Positions 16,867 through 24,644 of a DNA stretch of 44,695 nt are shown in pieces. The notes under the pieces are model-generated. The model was not told where the DNA came from, made no database searches, and saw nothing but the letters and a program-made list of their open reading frames with translations. The translations under genes and the position numbers were made by a program. The DNA is from Flavobacteriaceae bacterium (GTDB taxonomy: Bacteria; Bacteroidota; Bacteroidia; Flavobacteriales; Flavobacteriaceae), in assembly GCA_017851655.1 (NCBI GenBank), contig JAFMMH010000008.1:1-44695 (forward strand), in the 5' to 3' direction. Within the stretch, counting starts at the first letter, position 1; each line of letters opens with the position of its first letter.

Positions 16867-17241
16867 TTAATCGAATTTTATAGCATCACGAGCTAGTTCT
16901 CTATTAATAGCAACTTCCTCCACATTTCCACCAATTGGAGGGTTTTTCTTTGCCACTTTAACTTTTGCAAATGTAACCGTTGTGTGTTCTTTTAAAATTC
17001 TTAAAAGAATTCGTGTTGCGACCTGTTCCAATAGTTTTGATCGTATTGCCATCTCATCTTTTACAATGGAATTCAGCGCTACATAATCCACAGTATCTTC
17101 CAAACGATCTGTTTTTGAAGAAAGAGAAAGATCGGTTTTTACCATGAGATTTACTACATAGTCACTTCCAATTTTTCCTTCTTCAACCATACAGCCATGA
17201 TTGGCATATACCCGGATGTTTTTTAAATAAATTTTTCCCAT
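16867..17241 (-). CDS. folB: Dihydroneopterin aldolase
   Basis: FolB converts 7,8-dihydroneopterin to 6-hydroxymethyl-dihydropterin in folate synthesis. The 124-residue protein has the family start MGKIYLKNIRVYANHGCMVEEGKIGSDYVVNL, where the HGC-x2-EE block contains the substrate-binding Glu. DTVDYVALNSIVKDEM and LLEQVATRI follow, then the C-terminal AKVKVAKKNPPIGGNVEEVAI with the catalytic Lys. The ORF-track start at 17313 adds 24 unlikely residues and crosses the divergent promoters, so I use the ATG at 17241, eight bases after an exact -7 box. The gene diverges from glnS. Confidence 0.93.
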   Translation of the reverse strand: MGKIYLKNIRVYANHGCMVEEGKIGSDYVVNLMVKTDLSLSSKTDRLEDTVDYVALNSIVKDEMAIRSKLLEQVATRILLRILKEHTTVTFAKVKVAKKNPPIGGNVEEVAINRELARDAIKFD

Positions 17242-17249
17242 TTCGAATG

Positions 17250-17257
17250 CAAATATA
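17250..17257 (-). promoter_or_regulatory. -7 box for folB
   Basis: TATATTTG on the minus strand matches TAnnTTTG exactly and ends eight bases before the folB ATG. It is back to back with the glnS promoter. Confidence 0.6.
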
Positions 17258-17295
17258 AAGAGTGTTTCCGCTTTTATTTGCATGATTGCATTCAT

Positions 17296-17303
17296 TATAT
17301 TTG
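17296..17303 (+). promoter_or_regulatory. -7 box for glnS
   Basis: TATATTTG is an exact match and ends 15 bases before the ATG at 17319. It lies inside the ORF-track extension that begins at 17286, which supports the later start. Confidence 0.6.
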
Positions 17304-17318
17304 TCACAAACAAAAACG

Positions 17319-18986
17319 ATGGAGCGGTCCTTACATTTTATTGAACACATTATAGAGGAAGATTTAAAAAATGGTTATTCTGCAAATCAGCTACGCTTCC
17401 GTTTTCCTCCAGAACCAAATGGCTATCTTCACATAGGACACGTAAAAGCAATTTGCTTAAATTTCAATTTGGGAGAGCGCTATAATGCGCCTGTAAATCT
17501 TCGTTTTGACGATACAAACCCAGCAAAAGAAGAACAACAATATGTAGATGCGATCAAGGAAAACATAAAATGGCTAGGCTATGATTGGGAGAAAGAATGT
17601 TACGCTTCTGATTATTTTGATCAACTCTATTCATGGGCTTTAGATCTTATTGATAAAGGGTATGCATACATAGATTCACAATCTTCAGAAGAAATTGCCT
17701 CTCAAAAAGGAACACCAACGAAAGAAGGTACGGAAAGTCCCTTTAGAACAAGATCCATATCAGAAAACAGACGGCTTTTTGAAGAGATGAAAGCTGGATT
17801 GCATGCTGAAGGTACTCATGTGTTGAGAGCTAAAATCGATATGGCATCACCCAACATGCTTCTCCGCGACCCCGTTATGTATCGTATTTTGTATAAAACA
17901 CATCATCGTACAGGAGATCAATGGTGTATCTACCCTCTTTACGATTGGACTCATGGTCAGTCAGATTATATCGAACAAATTTCACATTCCCTTTGTTCGC
18001 TTGAGTTTAAGCCTCACAGAGATTTATATGAGTGGTTTTTAGAGGCTTTATCACCACTTTCAACCCTTCGTCCAAAACAAAGAGAATTCGCCAGGATGAA
18101 CCTTTCATTTACCGTTACAAGCAAGCGTAAATTAGCAGAGCTAATAGAAGGAGGTCATGTTTCAGGTTGGGATGATCCTAGAATGCCTACAATAGCAGGT
18201 TTGAGAAGAAGAGGATACACTCCCCTTTCGCTTAGAAATTTTGTTGATGCTGCTGGTGTCGCAAAAAGAGATAATGTGATTGATATGTCTTTACTAGAGC
18301 ATGCTATACGAGAAGACTTGAATAAAACAGCGCCACGTGTAATGGCCGTTTTAGACCCTGTTAAACTGACGATTGAAAACTATCCTGATGGGCAAACAGA
18401 AACCCTAGAGGGTGAGATTAATCCAGAACAACCTGAAGCTGGAAGTAGAACAATTCCATTTTCCAAGTTTTTATATATAGAACGAGAAGATTTTTTAGAG
18501 GTTGCAAACCGTAAATTTTTTAGGTTAACTCTGGGCAAAGAAGTGCGTTTAAAAAACGCTTACATTATTAAAGGGGAATCTGTGATCAAAGACGAAGCAG
18601 GAAACATCACTGAAATAATTTGCTCTTATGATCCTGATAGTAAAAGTGGAAGTGGCTCAGAAGCTAGCCAGCGTAAAGTTAAAGGCACCTTACACTGGGT
18701 TAGTATAGAACATGCACTTCCTATAGAAGTTCGTTTATACGACCGTTTGTTTCAGTCTGAATCACCTGATCAAGACAAAGAAATAGACTTTAAAACTTTT
18801 TTAAACCCAAATTCATTGACTAAACAACAGGCTTACGCAGAACCAGGATTAGAAAAGGCGAATCCAGGGGATCGATTTCAGTTTCAGCGGTTGGGTTATT
18901 TTGCTGTAGATCCTGACAGTACGTTAGAGAAAGTCGTTTTTAATAAAACCGTAGGTCTAAGAGACAATTGGTCTAAAAAAAATTAG
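17319..18986 (+). CDS. glnS: Glutaminyl-tRNA synthetase
   Basis: GlnRS attaches glutamine to tRNA-Gln directly. The 555-residue class I enzyme has the HIGH motif in RFPPEPNGYLHIGHVKAICLNF and the family block VNLRFDDTNPAKEEQQYVDAI. YDWTHGQSDYIEQISHSLCSLEF is followed by a KMSKS-equivalent VTSKRKLAEL; most GlnRS have MSKRKL here, so Met is replaced by Thr. Two C-terminal beta-barrel anticodon-binding domains follow from about residue 340. The length fits the bacterial enzyme, so direct glutaminylation is likely. The stop overlaps the convergent SPFH gene by four bases. Confidence 0.95.
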   Translation: MERSLHFIEHIIEEDLKNGYSANQLRFRFPPEPNGYLHIGHVKAICLNFNLGERYNAPVNLRFDDTNPAKEEQQYVDAIKENIKWLGYDWEKECYASDYFDQLYSWALDLIDKGYAYIDSQSSEEIASQKGTPTKEGTESPFRTRSISENRRLFEEMKAGLHAEGTHVLRAKIDMASPNMLLRDPVMYRILYKTHHRTGDQWCIYPLYDWTHGQSDYIEQISHSLCSLEFKPHRDLYEWFLEALSPLSTLRPKQREFARMNLSFTVTSKRKLAELIEGGHVSGWDDPRMPTIAGLRRRGYTPLSLRNFVDAAGVAKRDNVIDMSLLEHAIREDLNKTAPRVMAVLDPVKLTIENYPDGQTETLEGEINPEQPEAGSRTIPFSKFLYIEREDFLEVANRKFFRLTLGKEVRLKNAYIIKGESVIKDEAGNITEIICSYDPDSKSGSGSEASQRKVKGTLHWVSIEHALPIEVRLYDRLFQSESPDQDKEIDFKTFLNPNSLTKQQAYAEPGLEKANPGDRFQFQRLGYFAVDPDSTLEKVVFNKTVGLRDNWSKKN

Positions 18987-19912
18987 TCTTTTTGTTTGGT
19001 ATCGTTTTTTAGTGTTTGAGCCTTCATCGCTTCACCAATTTGATTACTTGCAGTAAATGATGCCACCATATTGTTTAGCATATCACTACCTGCTTGTGGA
19101 GAATTTGGAAGTAAGATCAAATTACTGTTTGTGCTTTCGCCTATAGATTGAAGCGTATCGTAATGTTGAGTAACAACGATAAGCGCAGAAGCCTCTTGAG
19201 AGTTAATACCAACTCCATTTAGGACATCTACCGACTCTTCGAGACCCCGAGCTATTTCTCGTCGTTGATCTGCGATACCCTGTCCCTGAAGACGCTTGCT
19301 TTCTGCCTCAGCCTTTGCTTTTTCTACGATTAAAATTCGTTCTGCATCACCATCGTATTGGGCAGCTACTTTCTTTCGCTCTGCAGCGTTGATTCTATTC
19401 ATTGCAGCTTTTACCTCAGCATCCGGATCAATATCAGTAACAAGGGCTTTGATGATATCGTATCCGTAATTTGTCATTGCATCATTAAGCTCGGTTTTTA
19501 CAGCAATTGCGATATCGTCTTTCTTTTCAAAGACATCGTCCAATTTCATTTTGGGGACTACCGCTCTGACAACATCAAAAACATAGGAAGTAATTTGATC
19601 TTGAGGAAAATCTAGCTTATAGAAGGCATCGTAAACTTTTTCTTGTACAACTTTATATTGAACAGAAACCTTAAGTTTTACAAAAACATCATCTTTTGTT
19701 TTCGTTTCTACAATCACATCTAGTTGCAAAATTCTCAGGCTAATACGACCCGCTATCTTGTCAACCAATGGAATTTTAAGATGCAGTCCAGACTGCCTAA
19801 TTACAATAAATTTTCCGAAACGTTCAACAACTGCTGCAGTTTGTTGTTTTACAACAAAAAGACCTGAGATTAATAGGAGTATTGCTAGTCCAATGATAAT
19901 GTAAGTGAGCAT
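18983..19912 (-). CDS. SPFH/band 7 (stomatin-like) membrane protein
   Basis: This 309-residue protein has one N-terminal membrane helix (about residues 2-22) and then an SPFH domain: QQTAAVVERFGKFIVIRQSGLHLKIPLVDKIAGRISLRILQLDV. A long Ala/Glu/Lys-rich coiled coil follows (MNRINAAERKKVAAQYDGDAERILIVEKAKAEAESKRLQGQGIADQRREIARG). Members form large membrane-associated rings and scaffold proteases or transporters. The sequence is close to the paraslipin/HIR-like group. It lies five bases downstream of gltX on the same strand and is probably cotranscribed. No NfeD-type partner is adjacent. Confidence 0.9.
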   Translation of the reverse strand: MLTYIIIGLAILLLISGLFVVKQQTAAVVERFGKFIVIRQSGLHLKIPLVDKIAGRISLRILQLDVIVETKTKDDVFVKLKVSVQYKVVQEKVYDAFYKLDFPQDQITSYVFDVVRAVVPKMKLDDVFEKKDDIAIAVKTELNDAMTNYGYDIIKALVTDIDPDAEVKAAMNRINAAERKKVAAQYDGDAERILIVEKAKAEAESKRLQGQGIADQRREIARGLEESVDVLNGVGINSQEASALIVVTQHYDTLQSIGESTNSNLILLPNSPQAGSDMLNNMVASFTASNQIGEAMKAQTLKNDTKQKD

Positions 19913-19917
19913 AATGA

Positions 19918-21402
19918 TTAGTTTTTTAGGTTAAAATGAGAAATGGCACGTTCTATTCGATTTAAAGTTACATCTTTCCCTAATACAAGGCAAATTTGAA
20001 ATAAGTCTGGACCGGAAAGCTTGCCCACTAAGGCAATGCGTAAAGATTGCATCATGACTCCCATCGGTACCTCATTTGCTTTTGCCCAACCCATTAGTAT
20101 TTCTTTCAAATCATTTAGTTGTTCCGTTTCTTGAATAATTTTTGAAACCTCTTTTAGAATTTTTTGAGGGTCTTTAGATTGTAATTTAGAGGATGCTTTT
20201 TCATCATAAGGGGAGGTTTCTTTTACCCATGAAACTTCTTCCTCAAAGTCTTCTAATGTAAATAGTCGTTCCTTAAGCAAGTCAATGATTTCTATATGTT
20301 TCTCTGGATCTATTCCTTCTAACTTCTCACGAATACTTTCTTGTTCGTAAAGTTTAGCAGCACTCATTTGCTGAATATGTTGGTGATTTACCCATTTAGC
20401 TTTTTCATAATCAAAACGTGCACCTCCTTTCTGTACCCCTTTGATATTGAATAATGTTTCAAGTTCCTCTAGACTAAAAATTTCTTGTTCAGTCCCGCTA
20501 TTCCACCCTAATAAAGCCAGATAATTGATAAACCCTTCTGCAATAAAACCGTTTTCTTTAAAACCAGAACCGTTCTCTTCCCATTTCATAGGAAAGACAG
20601 GAAAGCCCTCTTTATCTCCATCTCTTTTTGAAAGTTTCCCCTTCCCAGAAGGTTTTAAAATCAGAGGCAAATGCATGAATTGGGGAGCGGTCCAGCCGAA
20701 AGCATCGTATAGAAGCTGATGTATTGGTAATGAAGGGAGCCATTCCTCTCCGCGAATTACACAACTTATTTTCATCAAATGATCGTCAACAACATTTGCA
20801 AAATGATATGTAGGCATGCCATCACTTTTCATTAAAATTTTATCATCCAGTAATCCTGAGTCTAAATGAATTGCTCCACGAATTTCGTCATATACAGAGA
20901 TTGTTTTTCCTGGATCGACCTTGAGGCGAACCACATAGTCCCTATTCATCTTTTCAGCAATTTCTTCTTTGTTTGATTGAAGACTATTATCAAAATTTAA
21001 TCGATTCTGAGCTCCATATAAAAAGGTTTTTCCGTTGCTTTCAGCTTTTGCTCTTTCTTTGGTCAAAGTATCTGCATCATCAAATGCATAATAAGCTCCG
21101 CCTTTTTGAATCAGTAAGTCGATATATTCTTTATAAATATCCTTTCTATCACTTTGTCTATATGGCCCATAATTTCCGCCATTTGAAGGCCCTTCATCGG
21201 GAATCATGCCTACCCACTCTAATGACTTTTGGATATATTCTTCACTCCCTTCAACGTATCGGTTTTGATCCGTATCTTCAACACGAAGAATAAAAGCCCC
21301 CTTATTTTTCTTTGCAAACAGATAGTTGAATAAGGCTGTTCTTAGCCCACCAATATGAAGAGGTCCGGTTGGACTAGGCGCAAAACGAACGCGTGTTTCC
21401 AT
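19918..21402 (-). CDS. gltX: Glutamyl-tRNA synthetase
   Basis: GltX charges tRNA-Glu. The 494-residue class I synthetase has RFAPSPTGPLHIGGLRTALFNYLFAKK with the HIGH-type motif at the N-terminus. VEDTDQNRYVEGSEEYI and the KMSKS-type KGKLSKRDGDKEGFPVFP follow, and the C-terminal half is the helical anticodon-binding domain. A full GlnRS is encoded nearby, so this enzyme need not be non-discriminating. The ORF-track start at 21435 crosses the promoter; the ATG at 21402 gives the family start METRVRFAPSPTG. It diverges from ybeY and is followed by the SPFH gene. Confidence 0.96.
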   Translation of the reverse strand: METRVRFAPSPTGPLHIGGLRTALFNYLFAKKNKGAFILRVEDTDQNRYVEGSEEYIQKSLEWVGMIPDEGPSNGGNYGPYRQSDRKDIYKEYIDLLIQKGGAYYAFDDADTLTKERAKAESNGKTFLYGAQNRLNFDNSLQSNKEEIAEKMNRDYVVRLKVDPGKTISVYDEIRGAIHLDSGLLDDKILMKSDGMPTYHFANVVDDHLMKISCVIRGEEWLPSLPIHQLLYDAFGWTAPQFMHLPLILKPSGKGKLSKRDGDKEGFPVFPMKWEENGSGFKENGFIAEGFINYLALLGWNSGTEQEIFSLEELETLFNIKGVQKGGARFDYEKAKWVNHQHIQQMSAAKLYEQESIREKLEGIDPEKHIEIIDLLKERLFTLEDFEEEVSWVKETSPYDEKASSKLQSKDPQKILKEVSKIIQETEQLNDLKEILMGWAKANEVPMGVMMQSLRIALVGKLSGPDLFQICLVLGKDVTLNRIERAISHFNLKN

Positions 21403-21412
21403 TTTTTTTCTG

Positions 21413-21420
21413 CAAAGATA
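21413..21420 (-). promoter_or_regulatory. -7 box for gltX
   Basis: TATCTTTG on the minus strand is an exact match ending ten bases before the gltX ATG. A TTG (forward CAA at 21444-21446) lies 23 bases upstream, near the upper limit of usual spacing. Confidence 0.6.
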
Positions 21421-21463
21421 GTAGCTTATCCTCATTTCCCACTCAAGAGCTTTACAAATACTT

Positions 21464-21471
21464 TATATTTG
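21464..21471 (+). promoter_or_regulatory. -7 box for ybeY-mnmG
   Basis: TATATTTG is an exact TAnnTTTG match. Transcription should start near 21476-21480, after the only usual start codon (TTG at 21469) that lies in frame with ybeY. Confidence 0.55.
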
Positions 21472-21912
21472 CAAAAAACTATAGTCATCATATATTATAA
21501 CGACATACCGGATTTTTTAAATGAAGATAAAATCACTTCTGTTCTCAAAGAATATATAACGCGCTTTGGTTTTTCTATTGACACCTTATCATATAACTTT
21601 GTTTCTAAAGACAAAATGCTTAGTCTTAATCAATCTTATTTAAATCACGATACCCACACTGATATTATTAGCTTTGATTACAGTTCTCGAGAATCGCTTA
21701 AAGCAGAATTTTTTATTTCCATGTGGGCTGTAGCACACTCAGCACAAACAGAGTCACAAACTATTGAAAATGAGACTCTTAGAGTCATTGTTCACGGTGT
21801 TTTACATTGTATTGGTTATCAAGACGACACAATTGATAAAAAAACTGAGATGCGACGTCTCGAAGATGAATTTATTCAAATGTTCCACGTGAAACAAAAA
21901 CCGCATGTTTGA
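21469..21912 (+). CDS. ybeY: Endoribonuclease YbeY; start codon unresolved
   Basis: YbeY is a zinc-dependent RNase needed for 16S rRNA 3' processing and ribosome quality control. The protein shows the conserved SLNQSYLNHDTHTDIISFDYS block and the zinc motif HGVLHCIGYQD near residue 118, followed by an acidic helix. The second conserved residue of the usual HGxLHLxGYDH is present, but the last His is replaced, as in Flavobacteriia I remember. The start is a problem: the ORF-track start at 21355 lies inside gltX, the TTG at 21469 overlaps the -7 box, and the first in-frame ATG after the promoter would remove about 50 residues. ATA at 21481 is another option. The last bases contain parS site 1 and overlap mnmG by eight bases. 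Confidence 0.88.
   Translation: MQKTIVIIYYNDIPDFLNEDKITSVLKEYITRFGFSIDTLSYNFVSKDKMLSLNQSYLNHDTHTDIISFDYSSRESLKAEFFISMWAVAHSAQTESQTIENETLRVIVHGVLHCIGYQDDTIDKKTEMRRLEDEFIQMFHVKQKPHV
21881..21896. other. parS centromere-like site 1
   Basis: TGTTCCACGTGAAACA fits the general ParB-binding consensus TGTTNCACGTGAAACA at all 16 positions. It lies within the final codons of ybeY (encoding MFHVKQ) and eight bases before the mnmG start. ParB bound here would load and spread on DNA in chromosome segregation. No parA or parB gene is in the window. Confidence 0.87.
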
Positions 21913-23776
21913 TTCTAAGTTTGATGTAATAGTAGTTGGTGCTGGTCATGCAGGATGTGAAGCTGCAGCAGCAGCTGCGAACCTTGGGTCTCGCACCCTT
22001 CTGATCACGATGAATTTGCAGAATGTTGCGCAAATGTCTTGTAATCCCGCGATGGGAGGAATTGCTAAAGGACAGATTGTCAGAGAGGTAGATGCTCTCG
22101 GAGGATATTCTGGCATTGTTTCAGATCGAAGTGCGATACAATTTAAGATGTTAAATCAGTCCAAAGGACCAGCAATGTGGAGTCCTAGGGTCCAATCTGA
22201 TAGAAGCCTTTTTACTCTCGAATGGAGATCCTTACTTGAAAAGACACCAAATCTTGATTTTTATCAAGATACTGTGGTGGATTTAATTGTAGAAAGCGAA
22301 CAAGTTATCGGTGTTGTTACTTCTCTTGGGCTCAAAATATATAGCACCACTGTAATTCTAACAAATGGAACCTTCTTAAACGGTTTAATCCATATAGGAG
22401 AGAAGAATTTTGGCGGTGGACGTGCCGGCGAAAAATCCTCTCTAGGATTAACCGCAGCCCTAGAATCATTAGGTTTCACCGCTGGTAGAATGAAAACGGG
22501 AACACCTCCACGAGTAGATGGAAGGTCTTTAGATTATTCAAAAATGGTAGAACAGCCTGGAGATCTAAACCCCTCTAAGTTCTCTTTTTCTGATCGTACA
22601 GTTCCATTAACAAAACAAGTGAGTTGTCACATCACTCATACCAATCAAGATGTACATGATCTTTTGCGCACAGGTTTCGATAGGTCACCAATGTTTAATG
22701 GTTCTATAAAAAGTACTGGCCCTAGATATTGTCCGTCTATTGAAGATAAGATCAATCGTTTTAGTGATAAATCTCAGCATCAAATTTTTGTAGAACCTGA
22801 AGGCTGGAATACCGTTGAAGTATATGTTAATGGCTTTTCTACTTCGTTGCCTGACGACATACAATTCAAAGCCTTAAAACAAGTGCGTGGTTTTGAAAAT
22901 GTTAAATTCTTTAGACCAGGCTATGCTATAGAATATGATTACTTCCAGCCCACACAATTGTTTCACAGTTTAGAAACAAAGGGAGTCCAAAATCTTTTCT
23001 TTGCAGGCCAAATAAACGGAACAACGGGCTATGAAGAGGCTGCAGCTCAGGGCATAATGGCAGGAATCAACGCTCATCTTAAATGTAAAGATGAAACCCC
23101 TTTTGTCCTTGGTAGAGACGAAGCCTATATTGGTGTTCTGATAGATGACTTGATTTTAAAGGGCACAGAAGAACCTTATAGAATGTTTACCTCTAGAGCA
23201 GAATATCGCACCTTATTACGTCAGGATAACGCTGACCAAAGGCTTACGCCTAAAGCCCATGCTCTTGGATTGGTATCAGATAAGCGGCTTAAACAAGTTG
23301 AGCGTAAACAGCATTTAGGAGCGTTAACAGTTTCACACTTAATGAAAACCAGTTATGATTTGGAAATCGCAAATCAACTCCTTAAAACGAAAGATGATGT
23401 TACAGTCACTCAGACAGATAAATTTTCAAAATTATTGAGCAGACCAAATATCAAACGACAGGATTTGCATCAATTTGAATCTGTGACAAAGTTTCTTTCC
23501 GAGAATAAAATAGACGACACGATTTTTGAGCAAGCTGAAATTCAAATCAAATATGCAGGCTATATTGAAAAGGAAAAGCGAAATGCGGATAAATTGAATC
23601 GTTTAGAAAACATCAAAATCCCCTCAGCTTTTGATTACGATAGGCTTGCTTCATTATCCCACGAAGCAAAGGAAAAACTAAGCAAACTAAAGCCAAGCAC
23701 TTTGGGTCAAGCATCAAGAATTAGCGGCATAAACCCAAGCGACATCAGTGTTCTCTTGGTCTCTATGGGACGTTAA
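21905..23776 (+). CDS. mnmG: tRNA uridine-5-carboxymethylaminomethyl(34) synthesis enzyme MnmG (GidA)
   Basis: MnmG, with MnmE, installs the carboxymethylaminomethyl group on wobble U34 of several tRNAs, using FAD and methylene-tetrahydrofolate. The 623-residue protein has the N-terminal FAD-binding motif VIVVGAGHAGCEAAAAAANLG and CNPAMGGIAKGQIVREVDALGG. GTFLNGLIHIGEKNFGGGRAGE carries the second signature, PRYCPSIEDKI the catalytic Cys region, and FFAGQINGTTGYEEAAAQG the second cofactor region. The C-terminal helical domain ends normally. It overlaps ybeY by eight bases and is flanked by two parS sites. gidA is often found near bacterial replication origins, but MnmE is not adjacent here. Confidence 0.97.
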   Translation: MFDSKFDVIVVGAGHAGCEAAAAAANLGSRTLLITMNLQNVAQMSCNPAMGGIAKGQIVREVDALGGYSGIVSDRSAIQFKMLNQSKGPAMWSPRVQSDRSLFTLEWRSLLEKTPNLDFYQDTVVDLIVESEQVIGVVTSLGLKIYSTTVILTNGTFLNGLIHIGEKNFGGGRAGEKSSLGLTAALESLGFTAGRMKTGTPPRVDGRSLDYSKMVEQPGDLNPSKFSFSDRTVPLTKQVSCHITHTNQDVHDLLRTGFDRSPMFNGSIKSTGPRYCPSIEDKINRFSDKSQHQIFVEPEGWNTVEVYVNGFSTSLPDDIQFKALKQVRGFENVKFFRPGYAIEYDYFQPTQLFHSLETKGVQNLFFAGQINGTTGYEEAAAQGIMAGINAHLKCKDETPFVLGRDEAYIGVLIDDLILKGTEEPYRMFTSRAEYRTLLRQDNADQRLTPKAHALGLVSDKRLKQVERKQHLGALTVSHLMKTSYDLEIANQLLKTKDDVTVTQTDKFSKLLSRPNIKRQDLHQFESVTKFLSENKIDDTIFEQAEIQIKYAGYIEKEKRNADKLNRLENIKIPSAFDYDRLASLSHEAKEKLSKLKPSTLGQASRISGINPSDISVLLVSMGR

Positions 23777-23782
23777 TCAAAA

Positions 23783-23798
23783 TGTTTCACGTGAAACA
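23783..23798. other. parS centromere-like site 2 (perfect palindrome)
   Basis: TGTTTCACGTGAAACA is a perfect 16-base palindrome (18 bases with the flanking A and T) and fits the parS consensus at every position. It fills the gap between the mnmG stop and the methyltransferase ATG. The chance of two full matches within 2 kb is very low. Confidence 0.92.
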
Positions 23799-23801
23799 TC
23801 T

Positions 23802-24644
23802 ATGAAGACAATTCAAAAAAAAATTACCGTTAAAGATCATCTTGTTTCTGGAGAATCATTTGAAATTTTGTGGGATTCCGAAAAGGCCTACGCTCAGACG
23901 AAGGTAAACCCCAATATTAATTTAGACCAGTATTATCCTCCTGAGAATTACGCATCACATGTAACCAAACGAACCAATCCAATCGCGTTTATATACTCTT
24001 TTGTAAAGTCGTTTATGCTTCAATACAAAACACGCCTTATTAAATCTAATTGTAAAGGGAATAGTTTGCTTGACATTGGAGGAGGAATAGGAAGTTTTGC
24101 TGCACATATAAAAAAGAAGGGATTTAAAGTTGCCGTTGTCGAACCTAATCTCAAGGCAAAACAATTCTGCGAATCAAAAGGCTTAAGCTGTTTTTCTAAG
24201 ATGGATGAAATTGAAGAACACACGAAGTTTTCCATTGTAACTCTTTGGCATGCATTAGAGCACATTGCTGATCAGGAAGCTTTTTTTAAAAAGCTTTCCG
24301 AGTTGCTTACATACAATGGGTATGTAATAATTGCCGTCCCAAGTTACAGCAGTTATGACGCACAATATTATGCAGAAAATTGGGCAGCTCTTGATGTACC
24401 AAGACATTTGTGGCATTTTACCCCAGAAGGACTTATAAATAAATTAAAGGCGTATAATTTCTCCTTGGTAAAACAATCACCTCTTTGGTTCGACGCCTTA
24501 TATATCTCTTATTTATCTGAAAAGTACAGGGGTAGTAAAATGCCATTTATAAGAGGTATTCTTATTGGAATATTCTCGAATACAGTAGCGCTTTTTAGCA
24601 ATAATTATTCTTCAAATATTTTCGTTTTCAAAAAAATGAGCTAG
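23802..24644 (+). CDS. Class I SAM-dependent methyltransferase
   Basis: This 280-residue protein has the SAM-binding motif I CKGNSLLDIGGGIGSFAAHIKKKGFKVAVVEPN and the post-motif LWHALEHIADQEAFFKKLSELLTYNGYVIIAVPSY, typical of the Methyltransf_11/23 groups. The N-terminal residues LVSGESFEILWDSEKAYAQTKVNPN look like those of flavobacterial small-molecule or lipid-type methyltransferases. The substrate is unknown. The ORF-track start at 23748 lies inside mnmG and reads through parS; the ATG at 23802 starts three bases after the palindrome. The stop overlaps the convergent holB by four bases. Confidence 0.87.
   Translation: MKTIQKKITVKDHLVSGESFEILWDSEKAYAQTKVNPNINLDQYYPPENYASHVTKRTNPIAFIYSFVKSFMLQYKTRLIKSNCKGNSLLDIGGGIGSFAAHIKKKGFKVAVVEPNLKAKQFCESKGLSCFSKMDEIEEHTKFSIVTLWHALEHIADQEAFFKKLSELLTYNGYVIIAVPSYSSYDAQYYAENWAALDVPRHLWHFTPEGLINKLKAYNFSLVKQSPLWFDALYISYLSEKYRGSKMPFIRGILIGIFSNTVALFSNNYSSNIFVFKKMS

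Noticed and set aside
17286-17318. N-terminal extension of glnS (MHSLYLSQTKT)
   Set aside because: The glnS -7 box (17296-17303) lies inside it, so it would be upstream of the transcript start.
21355-21468. Upstream extension of ybeY in the ORF track
   Set aside because: It lies within the start of gltX on the other strand and before the ybeY -7 box, and its translation (MKRSGWTRRKTNACF) does not look like YbeY.
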